Notes: generated by a model not told the origin, from the letters alone. 64,000 nt of DNA from Glandiceps talaboti (GCF_964340395.1 NC_135554.1:11228975-11292974), one strand, 5' to 3'; counted from the stretch's first letter, positions 45,260 to 56,170 are shown. Translations and numbers: made by a program.

Positions 45260-45418
45260 CTAGTTAATACTTGCCGTTTTGCTTTGAGTAATTTCACATG
45301 ATGTGTTGTATACTGGTGGCCAATCCTCAATATCATTGATGTATATTGTTAACTTGTATGCTTTGATGTCACCGTTCTAGATATATATATAGATAAAAAT
45401 TAGTCTTAACCGTATTAC

Positions 45419-45454
<36 letters not shown>

Positions 45455-45822
45455 AGAGAGAGTGAGTGAGTGTGAGTGGGTGAATGAAGGAGAAATAAGA
45501 AAGAAAGAAAGACAGACAGACAGACAGACAGACAGCATAAAGGCTGGCAAATAGAAGGGAGACATTGAGACAAGGCAGGGAGTAAGCGAGTGAATAAGAC
45601 TAAATTTCAAACTGACATTTTCTTACCATTGGTGTTATATGGATTATGAGCTCAAACGTTTGTATGATATCAGCATCTAGAAGTCGTGACACAATAACAG
45701 CAGAGTTGTCTTCACTCACTGCAAACCTGTTGAACTGTATAAAATATAAAATCAAAATTTAAAAGATTAATATATACCTATGTTTACGGATGGATGGATT
45801 GATAGATAAATTACATAAACAG

Positions 45823-45877
<55 letters not shown>

Positions 45878-45903
45878 TAGATATATAGATAGACAGACAA
45901 GAG

Positions 45904-45964
<61 letters not shown>

Positions 45965-48900
45965 TGCAGACTGGCACATACATACATACATACATACATA
46001 CATACATACATACATACATACATACATACATACATACATACATCTAGATAGACATATAGATAAACACATGGAGGGGCAGCTGGATGGATAATGAGGGGAC
46101 GAAGGGTTGGATGACTGGTGTGGTTGGTCGACAGACAGACAGACAGACAGACAGACTGACAGCCAGCCAGCCAGACAGACTGTCACAGGTAAACGGTACA
46201 TCGTAAAGTGGAATAGCATATCATCTGTTCATCAACGATCACAGTGCAATCTAATTAAAATGTCATGTATAAATACGGTTCGATTGCTTTATTTACCTCT
46301 ATTTCCTTCGTATATTGTGATTTGTTTTTTATTTTGTTGTTGCGTGATTGGGTGAGTGTGTGGGATCAGATTTAAATGAGATTGATCGCAGTTTTAACAG
46401 TTTGACCGTTTCGATCCATATCGACAAAGGTATTTGTAAACATGATGTCAGAAGAGGATCACTTATCTCTATAGATATCCTACTACAGAAATTTATTTCC
46501 GGATTTAAATCTTAGACATGTTGACCCAGTCTCTGACATCGACATCTGAACAAATAGATACCGTACCGTGTTTCCTGATACAATGTCCACCTTTTCAATC
46601 ACGCCATTCTCTAATCCAAAGTCCGCCAGACTAAAAATTCGTGCACCAATGTTGACGCTCTGTGGATAACATCAAAGGGCAAACTATAACAATCAATCAT
46701 TAGCATTACAGTTCAAGGGGGCCGTACATTGTCTGTGTCAACAGAAATGGGCTTATTGTTTATCCAATCTTTTTCTTTACATTCAATAATTAGGTCTCAT
46801 TTATTTATATTAAAGAAATTAAAACTTTTCTTTTAACTAAGTGACCACTTTTCACCATGTGTTGAATATATAAACACAATGTGATACGAAATTCCTAATA
46901 AGAACCTCGACATAGCAATGACCGTGTACGTATACTTGTAATATAAGAACTTGATCTGATGACAAAACACGAAATGTGAAAATGATTGTTGATGGCAATT
47001 GATATGCTTTTTTAAACGTTCAGTGAGATTGTAAATAACTGGGTGTTTAGCTCACATACCTTGCAAGTGGGTTCAACCCACTCAGTATTTAATAACCAGG
47101 TAAATATGGAGTTGTGTGAAGTAGGGGTGTTGTCTCAGGACACTTGTGCTCGTGAAGTTACTTTATCATAGAGAAGTACGAATGTGAGGCCTGGCAGCCT
47201 CATTGTCGTAATTATCTATGCTATAGCAACGTCACGAGCGCATCTTTATTCCAAGGGTGTTTTTATCAATATGACGCATGTACTCCCCGCTTTCCTGCTG
47301 TATTAAATCTAGGACAGACATGACGATGTTGCTTCGTGCCAACCACAAATACAAACAGCGCCCAAGGAGAGCGCCAATCAATCATGGTGTAAACAAGACT
47401 GACTGTTTGCAGTCAAAAGCTCTCATCTTATTTAAACGTTTGCTGTGTGTATTGGTTAAAATTGCTGTACTCATAAATACATATGATTATCACAAGGTAC
47501 TACATCCATCATTTTGATACATCCACATTTGGTCAATTTTTCATTAGGCCAAAACAAAAAATTGTTTGGTTCCGATAACGCCCAATTTTAAAATAGGGTG
47601 GGTAGGTAGGGTTTACTTTTTATTTTACTTTTTTTTTTATCTTCGAGGATCTGTTGAACTGTTCACTTCATATTTGCAGAGGTCAACAGAGACTTATCAT
47701 CTATGTCATCACACTTTCTGTACTATACACAGACGACATATCATGTTGTACGCTCTATTCCACCAATTATTTTGTTTTGATCACATGATGCGATGACGTC
47801 CATGTCTTCAAATCTCACTATTTCTCGCGCCAGTTAGCAAATTGTTTTCGTTTTCAATAATTTTTTTGGGGGGAATTACCTAAAATATTCTGGTGGCAGT
47901 AAAGATAGAATAGATTGGCTCAGGTTACCGGAACCAAAACTTATATTTTGCAAGTATGTCAAATACACGTAAAAACTGTAAAATACCTTAATAGAGGTGA
48001 TAATTTCAGTTTTTTAAATGAACCTATTTCATGCAATTTCTATCACAAATACCTCTAATATTGTTATGTTCCTATCGTTCATTGTTGGGTACAGATTGAT
48101 TTCTTCCTCAGTCAGACACGTTGTAGCTCCATGACCACCTGGAAAAAGTAAAACGGGTAAATCTTTAGCTGCTGGTAGTCGAAATATTTCATTTTGTGAA
48201 AAATATATAACTTTGCAGACAGACTTTAATTATTCATTTTAAAAAAGCCTCTAACACACTTTTTCAAGATTATGAAAATATAAAAAGGTACACAGCTGGA
48301 AATCCACAGACAGATTAGAAGGCATATCTGTAACTAGGCCGCGTACAGATCCCGTAACAGGGTATGAAACCAGTGCTGTTACATGGTCTGTAAATTTGAT
48401 AACAGGAATGTTACAGGGTTTACACAGGACCTGCTTCAAGGGCGACATTTTCTATAGTGTGTCTTTTAGTCCAAATACTCTTGACTGTTCTTATACATAT
48501 ACATGCTGTAACTACCTAATAACAATATATTACAAACTTGCGTCTCTAGGTGTTACTATTATGTTGACAATAACTGTTATCTGTCAATTTGACAGTTCGA
48601 TGAAATATCAAATATCTGCAATACATGTAAAGCATATAGTGTAAACATACTGATCACCTCAACAAATACTCACCTGGGCAACAAAATCGAACTTTGTAAT
48701 TTTCACAAATACCGTCATCTTGTTGGCGATCGATGCACGTAAATCCTGTGGAATTGTATCGGCTGAAATATTCCCCTGTTTGTGAAGCTGGTACACCGTC
48801 TATGGTAGCTACATCGATATCTGTGGGTTCTTCGCAAACTAGATTTGGAAATTGTAGCCTAATACGGTCTAAATGTTCTTTATCGTTTCCGTATTTGAAG

Positions 48901-51365
48901 CCATGTGGATAAGCCCTGTTGCAGCTATCAAACCAACGAGTCCAGCTGCCGTCTATTTGACAAGGGTAGAAATGTAGTCTTTTTTAAAAATAAATGTCGG
49001 GAATAAATCAAATTTCTGTAACGTCGACACTGCTTATCATGTTTCCAAGTCGCGACCATTTTGTGAACACAAAAATTGCATGTGTGGACCATTTATTATG
49101 CGCTGATCACCTTTTCGGGGGTGACAGCATACTCTTATTCCATTGTGTAATGAATTATGGGGGAAAAAACCTACCCCGCTAATAAAATAATTTAAATACA
49201 AAATCACTTCACTTGTGCATTTTACAACAAAGCATGAACTCAACAACAGCAACACCACAGACGACAGCACAACAAATGCACAGAAACGTTAGTGTGTGAA
49301 TCGAAAAGTTAACGATACATTGTCTTGTATGATAAAATTATATCCGTCATTATCTATAATCTCGTGAGGTATGTTTCTGTAAGTAAACAATTATCAATAC
49401 ATAGCGAAAATTACCGCCCCCCCCCCCCCACACACACAAATACAAATCATTCTATGCCCCTTCAATTATGTCGTGTCCAAAGTTGATAAGAGTTACGACA
49501 AAAGATAACAACGACTTGCGCAATACACGTCTCCACAAGTGGGGTTAAAGGTCAAAATGAGCAACTGATAACATCAACATGATCAGAAGATTACGGTGGA
49601 GAGGTATACTATATGTAAGTCACGACGCATACTGGCTGTGGACCAAGGTCACACGTCACCTGTCGTATATGCACTTACATTTACTGATGATTTAGCAGTT
49701 TCCAAGTTATTTTTAAGACCATTTATTGCATTTTACAATTCATCGTTATCAGACGGAATTCCTTCCTCGTAGTTGTCATGGAAACGGGTACTGTTGTATT
49801 TTGAAAGGCGGGGGATTGAAGTGGATTTTATTTTGCCGTATTTTTATATGGATTTCCTCATTAATCGCTCACGGGAGGGGTAAGAGGAATTGATCAATGG
49901 TGGAATATTTGTGTACCCCCTACCCTCAGGCCTCCCTGTGCTGACAAAATTGAAGTACCTCCTGACATGTTGACAGTTTAATAAACTACAACTGCAGACA
50001 TCAAACAATGGCCAAATGGAACCGTTTACACACAGGGAACGTAAACAACTGGTTCAGCATGTTGGAACGGGGAGACTTGTATTACACACCATGGTTTGAT
50101 GAGAACAGTTTTATAGCCTCTTTATGTGTACATGAAATGCCAGGGGCACGGGAAATTTGTTTGTGAATGTAAACTATTATGTAAAGTGGCCATGAAACTT
50201 TTCGTATCAAATGATGGAATGTAATACAAGTCTCTATACTTCCAACATGCTGTGCCAAGTGTTATCAATCCCATTCAGTTGTTTATACAATGTTTATAAC
50301 AGGTTCAGTTTGTCCATGGTCTGATTTCGACAGTTGTATACCAAACGCCCATTAAAGGAACCATTCGTAGCAACTGCGTGTAATTGCAAACTGTTGTACT
50401 TGCAAACTCAAACGATTTGTCAATACGATAATGAATGACTTGGTGCTGTTATGTGGTTCAACGTAATGATAGTTGTGACAGACAGAAGGAGCGAGACAGT
50501 TTACAATAAAATTGAAGAAATGAGATAATGAAAATAAAACAGCTAATATCTGTCAAACTAAACATCCTGGTAACGACATTTCTGATTCAAAAGAGGTTTT
50601 TCAATATTTAACTAGATATTATTTTCCATAGCACTTCGAATACTGGTAGGCTTACCCACCATCTCTGTCTCTCATAAATTTTACAGGCTAATTCAGTCTT
50701 CCTCCTTTATATATAATAACTGATTCCTAAATATTATTTCTTCAAAATGTTTTAATCAAAGCTGCTGAAACCAATACCATTGAAATTAACTTATTTTGAT
50801 CTTTTGGTAAGTTTGAATTGACTTACGATCGGCATGAGTTTGCTCCCGTTTGATCACCTAAAAAAAGACTATAAAGGTTCTCTTGGCGATGGCCACCTAA
50901 AGCTAAGGTTCTCGCCAGTTTCTGCCAATTGTGCACACGAAGCCTTGTTAGTCTTAATCAAGTATGTTCGTTCTCTATATTTGCTAATTAACCAGGATTT
51001 GCGAAGATTGTCGCATGCACGAGTACATGTGTATATATAATTATGTGATTTGTTTTTCTTCCTCCATTCTCTTGCAGTGCATTACATCTTCATGATTATA
51101 AAGTCTTCCCTATTCCCATATATATTTCATCTTTCAATTTTCACGATCAGTCCTACCTATGATGACCTAACCATGGAAGACTAAGCTGGAGCAGCGCGCA
51201 GATGCATGTATAAAGTGCCCTCTCAAACGAAAAAAAAAGGTTAGCCACCGAAATGGATGACAGCGCCATGATTACAGTGGTATAAAATATTTAGTACTTA
51301 CCTGTATGAGGTGGAATCATGATAAAACAAAAACAAACAATAGAGAAAACTTGCGAACGGTACAT
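34394..51365 (-). CDS. RTK-A: receptor tyrosine kinase with WxxW, cadherin-like, EGF, Ig and HYR ectodomain (complete, 22 exons)
   Basis: Single-pass receptor that should phosphorylate cytoplasmic tyrosines after ligand binding. Exons in transcript order: 51365-51302, 48952-48674, 48138-48053, 46659-46567, 45734-45627, 45376-45275, 44329-44212, 43081-42903, 42491-42296, 41649-41521, 41085-40911, 40555-40434, 40126-40001, 39769-39482, 39153-39002, 38480-38342, 37517-37413, 37138-36981, 36426-36301, 36026-35950, 34914-34874, 34638-34394. Summed length is 3108 nt, giving 1035 residues plus TAA, and every phase matches. Approximate layout: signal peptide 1-20, WxxW 22-114, cadherin-like 144-244, unassigned 245-408, EGF 409-451, Ig 452-550, EGF 551-592, HYR 593-688, membrane span 695-718, kinase 746-1020. 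Splicing is GT-AG except one GC donor after 45275. No vertebrate orthologue is evident. The last exon might instead splice after codon NK, but the read-through frame stops 14 codons later. Confidence 0.9.
34962..34987. repeat. (CA)n microsatellite
   Basis: Simple dinucleotide run in an RTK-A intron; a similar run lies at 35185-35209. Confidence 0.95.
35032..35106 (-). mobile_element. tRNA-like sequence (pseudo-tRNA or SINE head)
   Basis: On the - strand: GTGTTAGCGCAGTCGGCTAG, then AGCACTCTGACTAGTATTCT and GGGTTGGAATCC. A-box-like TAGCGCAGTCGG and B-box-like GGTTGGAATCC sit at tRNA spacing. The acceptor stem does not pair well and the T-arm departs from GGTTCGAATCC, so a tRNA-derived SINE head or pseudogene is more likely than a working tRNA gene. 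Confidence 0.45.
35213..35690. repeat. (AT)n arrays flanking a large palindrome
   Basis: (AT)n at 35213-35300, about 35356-35390 and 35583-35686. Between the last two, 35450-35581 is an inverted repeat with arms of about 64 and 68 bp meeting without a loop at 35513/35514 (centre GCGATCATCATGATGATCGC). Arms differ by a few substitutions and a 4-base indel. Confidence 0.9.
35788..35853. repeat. (TCTG)n microsatellite
   Basis: Tetranucleotide array in an RTK-A intron. Confidence 0.95.
36190..36238. repeat. (TAATG)n pentanucleotide array
   Basis: About nine tandem TAATG units in an RTK-A intron, 60 bases downstream of the donor of the kinase exon 36426-36301. Confidence 0.95.
37171..37266. repeat. 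(TGTC)n microsatellite
   Basis: Long CTGT/TGTC array in the RTK-A intron between exons 37517-37413 and 37138-36981. Confidence 0.95.
39002..39153 (-). CDS. RTK-A exon 15: transmembrane segment
   Basis: Reads [20 protein letters not shown] then [21 protein letters not shown] hydrophobic span of about 22 residues is followed by a basic stop-transfer patch, giving type I topology. Phases 1-0. The juxtamembrane part has a single Tyr (MKYW) before the kinase domain. Confidence 0.92.
39482..39769 (-). CDS. RTK-A exon 14: HYR domain
   Basis: A phase 1-1 exon of 288 nt. It reads [15 protein letters not shown], then [33 protein letters not shown] and CTFKVTING. This is the hyalin repeat (HYR) pattern: P.I..CP at the start, W..P...DNSG in the middle, F.IGTT.V.Y...D..N and C.F.V.V at the end. 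HYR modules are Ig-like adhesion folds. Its place directly outside the membrane is unusual for a receptor kinase. Confidence 0.88.
40001..40126 (-). CDS. RTK-A exon 13: 8-Cys EGF-like module 2
   Basis: A symmetric phase 1-1 exon reading [20 protein letters not shown], then [20 protein letters not shown]. Same 8-Cys layout as exon 10, so a likely internal duplication around the Ig domain. Confidence 0.85.
40434..41085 (-). CDS. RTK-A exons 11-12: immunoglobulin domain
   Basis: Exons 41085-40911 (phases 1-2) and 40555-40434 (phases 2-1) together form one Ig domain: [11 protein letters not shown] (B-strand Cys), LVWELNGK (C-strand Trp), [19 protein letters not shown] (E-F region and F-strand Cys), [10 protein letters not shown] (G strand). 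The intron lies inside the Ig fold, and the domain as a whole is bounded by phase-1 introns, as usual for shuffled modules. Confidence 0.85.
41202..41287. repeat. (CA)n and (CATA)n compound microsatellite
   Basis: (CA)n to 41226, then (CATA)n, in an RTK-A intron. Confidence 0.95.
41521..41649 (-). CDS. RTK-A exon 10: 8-Cys EGF-like module 1
   Basis: A symmetric phase 1-1 exon reading [20 protein letters not shown], then [21 protein letters not shown]. Eight cysteines with C.C / C.C.DGW.G..C spacing match the laminin/MEGF/Tie kind of EGF module rather than the 6-Cys kind. Probably part of ligand binding or a stalk. Confidence 0.85.
42085..42245. repeat. (TG)n/(TATG)n compound microsatellite
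   Basis: Ends about 50 bases from the 3' end of RTK-A exon 42491-42296. Confidence 0.95.
42296..44329 (-). CDS. RTK-A exons 7-9: unassigned ectodomain region
   Basis: Exons 44329-44212, 43081-42903 and 42491-42296 encode about 164 residues between the cadherin-like repeat and EGF1. Visible segments are [68 protein letters not shown] and [20 protein letters not shown]. Few cysteines, mixed hydrophobic strands and several Asn-X-Thr/Ser sites suggest a beta-rich glycosylated module. I do not recognise a family; a divergent second cadherin-like or galactose-binding-like fold is possible. Reading frame and splice phases are sound. Confidence 0.75.
43644..44070. repeat. Compound tetranucleotide array (GATT, GGAT, GGTT, GAGT)
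   Basis: Over 400 bases of related units changing stepwise by single substitutions, in the RTK-A intron between exons 7 and 8. One GAGT/GGGAATGAGTGATGGAGGG block recurs, suggesting a higher-order duplication. Confidence 0.9.
45031..45256. repeat. (CA)n/(CATA)n compound microsatellite
   Basis: Two (CATA)n blocks separated by CCCTATA and flanked by (CA)n. It ends 19 bases from the GC donor of RTK-A exon 45376-45275. Confidence 0.95.
45275..46659 (-). CDS. RTK-A exons 4-6: cadherin-like repeat
   Basis: Three phase-0 exons: 46659-46567, 45734-45627 and 45376-45275. The reading runs from [19 protein letters not shown] through [20 protein letters not shown] and [17 protein letters not shown] to [15 protein letters not shown]. 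That is the cadherin pattern of a LD.E-type turn, a strand of alternating hydrophobic residues and a closing DxNDxxP-like motif, here degenerate as NDIEDWPP. Calcium ligands are only partly kept. The last exon ends at a GC donor (ACG/GCAAGT); the alternative GT four bases on gives a stop in the next exon. Confidence 0.65.
45420..45533. repeat. (GA)n and (GACA)n arrays
   Basis: Purine-rich microsatellite between RTK-A exons 5 and 6. Confidence 0.9.
45826..46045. repeat. (TA)n, (TAGA)n, (CATA)n compound microsatellite
   Basis: Three successive simple arrays between RTK-A exons 4 and 5. A short (CAGA)n run follows at 46130-46155. Confidence 0.95.
47566..47943. mobile_element. MITE-like element, family 2, copy 2
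   Basis: Ends TTGGTTCCGATAACGCCCAA and GGTTACCGGAACCAAAA form terminal inverted repeats. The left interior (AATTTTAAAATAGGGTGGGT) matches copy 1. No coding capacity. In RTK-A intron 3. Confidence 0.6.
48053..48952 (-). CDS. RTK-A exons 2-3: WxxW (mucin2/CILP-type) domain
   Basis: Exon 48952-48674 starts with [15 protein letters not shown] and ends [11 protein letters not shown]. It has the family signature of WTxWF near the start, a central TGEYF / F.C.D.QQDDG.C segment and a closing Y(K/E)VRF.C motif, as in the WxxW repeats of mucins and cartilage intermediate layer protein. These are extracellular Cys-rich modules of poorly known function. Exon 48138-48053 (86 nt, phases 1-0) adds [23 protein letters not shown] carries matching exons of 258 and 86 nt in the same phases. 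Confidence 0.8.
49986..50338. mobile_element. Foldback MITE, family 1, copy 2
   Basis: TIRs TACAACTGCAGACATCA at the left and TGATTTCGACAGTTGTA at the right, with inner arms GAGACTTGTATTACAC / TGTAATACAAGTCTC and core AACATGCTG.GCCAAGTGTTAT. Lies in RTK-A intron 1. Confidence 0.8.
51302..51365 (-). CDS. RTK-A exon 1: signal peptide
   Basis: ATG at 51365-51363 opens [20 protein letters not shown], a short N-terminus with one Arg and a hydrophobic core, a secretory signal. The donor CAG/GTAAGT lies at 51302/51301 and the exon ends in phase 1, the phase needed by the WxxW exon. The paralogue RTK-B has the same arrangement at 56935-57001, which supports this start. The 2.3-kb intron that follows holds a foldback MITE. 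Confidence 0.8.
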
Positions 51366-51489
51366 GTTTAGTACATTGGTAAATTAAATACGACGTCCAA
51401 AATGCTGTGAACGATCCCGGCAGCATGCAGTGTCTGTCGTCTCGAACGAATGTCAAATAAAATGTTCCGGTACCGATTTTTACAATGAA

Positions 51490-51940
51490 TATAATATTTG
51501 TCCCTCTTAAACATGCACCAATTGCAAATACAGCAGGTAGATAGGATTGTGTCACGTACAAAGAAAATAAATCACATCACATCGGTTCTTTCTGCTCTTC
51601 GCTGGTTAACTCTTCCAGTACAGGATTCAATACAAAGTACTACTGATCACCAATACAAGGCATTCAATGCAATAACACTAATACTCCTGGTTACATCGGT
51701 GACTTGAATTGATTAATAGTAAACCCGCAACTCGTTCACTTCGCTCAAATAACAAAAAGTATACTCCATTGATCCCTTTGTGATACAAAATCACACGGTG
51801 AGCGTGTGTTATCGCGAGTAGAGCCAGTCTTATGGAACAGTGTATTATATATTACTTAAACGCTCTTCACAAACTGTCTATAAATTCAAAAAGGACACCA
51901 AGACGCATCTGTTCGCAAGAGCTTTCTAACTTTTGACTTC
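51490..51940 (+). mobile_element. LINE relic: C-terminal end of a reverse transcriptase
   Basis: DRIVSRTKKINHITSVLSAL, RWLTLPVQDSI and HQYKAFNA at 51531-51675, then in shifted frames QSYGTVYY, and FKKDTKTHLFARAF ending at about 51928. This is the usual order of the post-RT region of CR1/jockey-type non-LTR elements (R.....HITPVL..L.WLPV, YK..N, YG.R.F, FK..LKT.LF). Frameshifted and with no poly(A). Confidence 0.65.
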
Positions 51941-52256
51941 GATCTACTATTGTTCCTGTTCACTGCCATAAAACATCGTCATGTTGGATGTGGTCGTTAT
52001 ACTAGTTCTCGTGATTGATTGAATATTATTTATTGTAACCACACCAATGGAAATCCAAACGTTTGACTCGTTGTCAAACACTGTTCAGGTCAAAGTCTTT
52101 GGAAATAATTCGGTACAGGTGGAGATATGATAGTGATTCTTTAATAGCTAGGTGGGTGCGGAGATAAAAAAATAATAACAAAAAATCACCAGTCACTGTT
52201 CAAGCCGACAAATAGCCACTGCCTCAGTGAGTCGTTCGGAATACATCAGTTTGCAT

Positions 52257-52374
<118 letters not shown>

Positions 52375-53492
52375 GTGTGTGTGTGCTTGTTGTAATTGCA
52401 TTGCTGCTAGTACAGTCCACATTGTAAAACCAACATATTTATAACTTAATGGCTATCAGATATTTATTCACAATCTCGAGTAGAATGAACTGACGACCCA
52501 AGTACATGCACGATCCAAGCTGCTAAGCCATTCATCAGTCTGTCCGAAGATTAATGTCGTATACAGGTCTGACGTATGACCTATGATCATACATCTGACG
52601 CCACTGTGGTCAGTACTGTATCAACAGTACACAATTGGTATTTTACACCTGATTAAAAGTATGGCAGTGGCTTGTGGGCTATCTGATTATACAAACGGGG
52701 CATGCAATTGGCCACATTTGTTTACAAATATTTGTTTACAATTTATTTATTGTTTCATACTTTTACTTTTTTTCTTTGTTTTTCCCTACAAGGTGCCATG
52801 TAATAAAGTAATGATTTGAAAAGCTGGTGTTGTGTTGTTGTTTTTTTCAAAATGGAATGTTACTTCTTCTTCTGTTGCTTTTAATAAACAAGTTTTATCA
52901 GTTATTTGAATTAGTTCTCTTGAGCGCCCTCAACCGGTGACCCCTCCTCGTCCCACTCACCGTGTCCTTTCTTCACTGTATTAAGAAACCAATTCACTAG
53001 TTTTAAAATATTTAATGGTGGTACCTGTATTATCCAATTTTAATGTGTGATGTCAAAAAGGAAAACAATTGCAAGTCAACCAATAATATCAAATTGTAGT
53101 TTTATTTACAACTTTGTGAGTTTTTAGATTATGAAAGTTAATAGATACAGGTTGTTTAAAATTTAGAATGTTTGTGTGTATAAGAACACTTCCGTTAATA
53201 TATGCAGTATTTCCCGGTGAAATTACTAAAAGATTCAAGAGATAAGAGATAGGAAAAACTGTTTTATAACAACTGCTGTGGAATATTTTGTGTTGCAATT
53301 GTCAACAATTCTTATGAGGTATTCGACCTTTAAGCACTTTAATCCCGACATATTTCAGTTACCTTAATATGTAATAATACATAACTTCTAAATATGATTG
53401 AAATATTGGTTTGGTTTTTGATTGTCCACTTACTGTATAGGAGGGGGGGGGGAGGTTCTTTGTCGGAATCTTCATACGGTGACCACAGATTC

Positions 53493-53497
<5 letters not shown>

Positions 53498-53549
<52 letters not shown>
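53498..53549. repeat. (GAT)n trinucleotide array
   Basis: About 17 units. Open in several frames but with no gene context. Confidence 0.95.
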
Positions 53550-53550
<1 letters not shown>

Positions 53551-54096
53551 GTGGTGGTCCGTATGCATAATAAGCGAAATGAAAGAAATGGTTGGTGTTT
53601 ACTTTGCTTATTGAGGATTCACAACGTTAACTTCATTCGTTGTATTAATATGCAAATATAGACGTATTAACGTTACGAATATCGTAACCACGACCTAACC
53701 GAAAAGAGGTCTCCACGAGGACTCATTACAACCCAAACCCGTGGTGGTGATCAGTTCTACAGTCTCGATTTGTAGCCCTGTCTCACAGTCCTAAACCTGA
53801 TTTCTGTTGAAAATGTCGTTGCGGTTATGTTTGTATTCGTCTGCATAGAAAATCACCGGGAGCAATAAGTGAAAAACGGCTTTAAATATCAGATACAGGA
53901 GGACCAGACTTGAGGAGCACTTCTCAAGCATCACACATCTAAACAACAACAAACAGGACTCGTAAGCCCACTTTCTGTGACTTTGAGGTAATGTAAAGTG
54001 TGAACCCCAGCGTGGGGTGGTTGAAACGTAGTTTCCCCAGACTCTCGTGTGGGTGGTCTTGTAGAAGAGCCCCCAGCGGTCAGAGTCGGGGTAATA

Positions 54097-54603
54097 GTCC
54101 AGTTGCCAGAGGTGGTTTTGGGGGGTTAACCTTGCAATGTGTCATAACTTGATTTGATAAATACAATCTAGATGATACATGGATGTACAAACACAATACA
54201 CATAAAACACAGTCACTACCTATAAGTCATAGCAACTGAAAATGGCGTCATTTTGTTGACCTTTGGCCTAATTATGATATTTTGATATCCAGAACTTTTG
54301 ACAAAATATTTGTAATTGACTGATTATTCATAATATACAGTGTGTAACATGTAAATATGACTTTTAAGTAACTTTGACATGGTTTTATAGGCAGTAAGTA
54401 TTAAGCCTACCAAAACATGTGTTTACCCATAGCAATACATGGTATTTCGGTTTTCTCGCGATATAACAAAATGCCCAGGGGTGCGCGAGTGGCAACCATC
54501 AGATATGCTAACAGGACACCTTTCTGAGGTGGAATCTGCAAAAAAATATCATATAACTCACATTGCAAGGTTAACCCCCCAAAACCACCTCTGGCAACTG
54601 GAC
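54097..54603. mobile_element. Element bounded by a 45-bp perfect inverted repeat
   Basis: 54097-54141 and 54559-54603 are exact reverse complements (starting GTCCAGTTGCCAGAGGTGG) with a 417-bp interior. Similarity continues weakly outward. No coding capacity; a foldback or MITE-like unit between RTK-A and RTK-B. Confidence 0.75.
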
Positions 54604-55879
54604 TTAAACCGAGACTACATAACCAGCGATTGCTTCACTGCATGACTGTTAAAAGCTGAAGACTGATATGTTCTGATATCACGTCACAAATGTACTAGTG
54701 GCTGTCGGTAGATGTGATAGCAATGGGCTTTGAAATCGGTGGCAGAAGTGGGATGCCAAAAATCAGATAATAATACGTAGTTAGATAATAACAAGTGTTG
54801 AAGTAAAATGTGGGCCTCCCTAATTTCAATAGCCATGGTCAGGTCTATGTCAAGAATGCGAATGTGAAGGTATTTCGATGACAACATTTTACATTGTGAG
54901 TTGAAATATCATACCACAGTAACCTGTGTGGGCGGTATGTGATTATACCTACCTAAGTTGAATTGCCCAACTTTAAGCATTACATTTTGTAATCGTTTAA
55001 AGTTGTCTTCCAATAAACTTCGCATGTTGATCTATATGAATAATTCCTTGGAAAAGTGACACAACTTTGATATGCAAATAAGCATGCAGCATGTAACGTC
55101 CCAAGCCTTTGTTATGTATACTTGTAGTAAAAGTCTGTTGTGTTGGGACCCACATAGTTCACATTTGACTTGGATGAAGCTGTGCTGTATGTAGTGAACA
55201 ATTCAACGGAGGACAGAAAGAGAAGCAAACTGACACAAGTGAACAGATAAAACTAAGGTATACCATCGGATTTATACATGTAACATTGTAATGCTGTATG
55301 ATTAGATATTCTTGTTCGTAAACATGCGCACAGAAGACGCGCAGCGCATGACCACTAATTCAGTGACGAAAAATGTCAACAATCTTTCTAATTTCTCTGT
55401 ACATTTGTTATCAAGTAAATGTTCTAATAGTATGTTGAATTCAAAGGTGAGGGGTGGGTGGGGGGGGGGGGTTGTTTAATACACTGATTATGTAGATGTC
55501 TTGGAAGCTTATACATGTATTATATTCCGTTCATTGGATATGATTAATGAATAAAGTATCCTGTCTTCCAATGATACAAATCTGTTTCAATATGGTTGTT
55601 GTGTATGAAATTAAAGTTTCAATTTGAATGTATGTGTTTATGGCAACATACGATGTTTGTACAGATTATCATAAAATGGCTGTGCATCTTGTATCGCCAC
55701 TTGGACATATCCTGGAAGTCATAAGACATCAATAGATATATTCATCGACTTCTCGGACCGTTTGATGAAACCATTACTGCTCAGCACAGTACCATACCTT
55801 TCTCTTTCCCATGAAAAATGGCCCGAGACTTTCTGCCATGGTCCAGTTCTCACGATCGTTCTCAGCAGGTTCCCACCGC

Positions 55880-56170
55880 AGCATCTCATCTATGTACTGG
55901 AAAACCAGCACTATCACAGTATTTAAACTTGATCACAGGAAGAAAGACACTGAGCTCAGTAAATACATCTGGCACCTAAAAGATAGTAAAACCAATTACG
56001 ACATACACTGTCAGTTCTCAAGCAGGCTTCCTCGTACTCAAATGTTAGCAAAAGATATAAACTATGTCTCTGGGGGAAAACATTTTATTATAACCGCCGA
56101 TAAATCGACCACCTTGAACACCTATAATATCATGAACCATACAGTTCTAACCCCAATATTTCGAAGAGAC
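55880..56170 (+). mobile_element. Penelope-like element, endonuclease-region fragment
   Basis: Frame reads DHRKKDTELSKYIWHLKDSK then TNYDIH, and GKHFIITADKSTTLNTYN. TELSKYIW.LKD...Y.I is a patch I associate with the GIY-YIG endonuclease part of Penelope-type elements. No RT domain is seen upstream. Confidence 0.4.

Noticed and set aside
53359-53661. Poly-His or poly-Met frames over the GAT array
   Set aside because: Trinucleotide repeat artefact.
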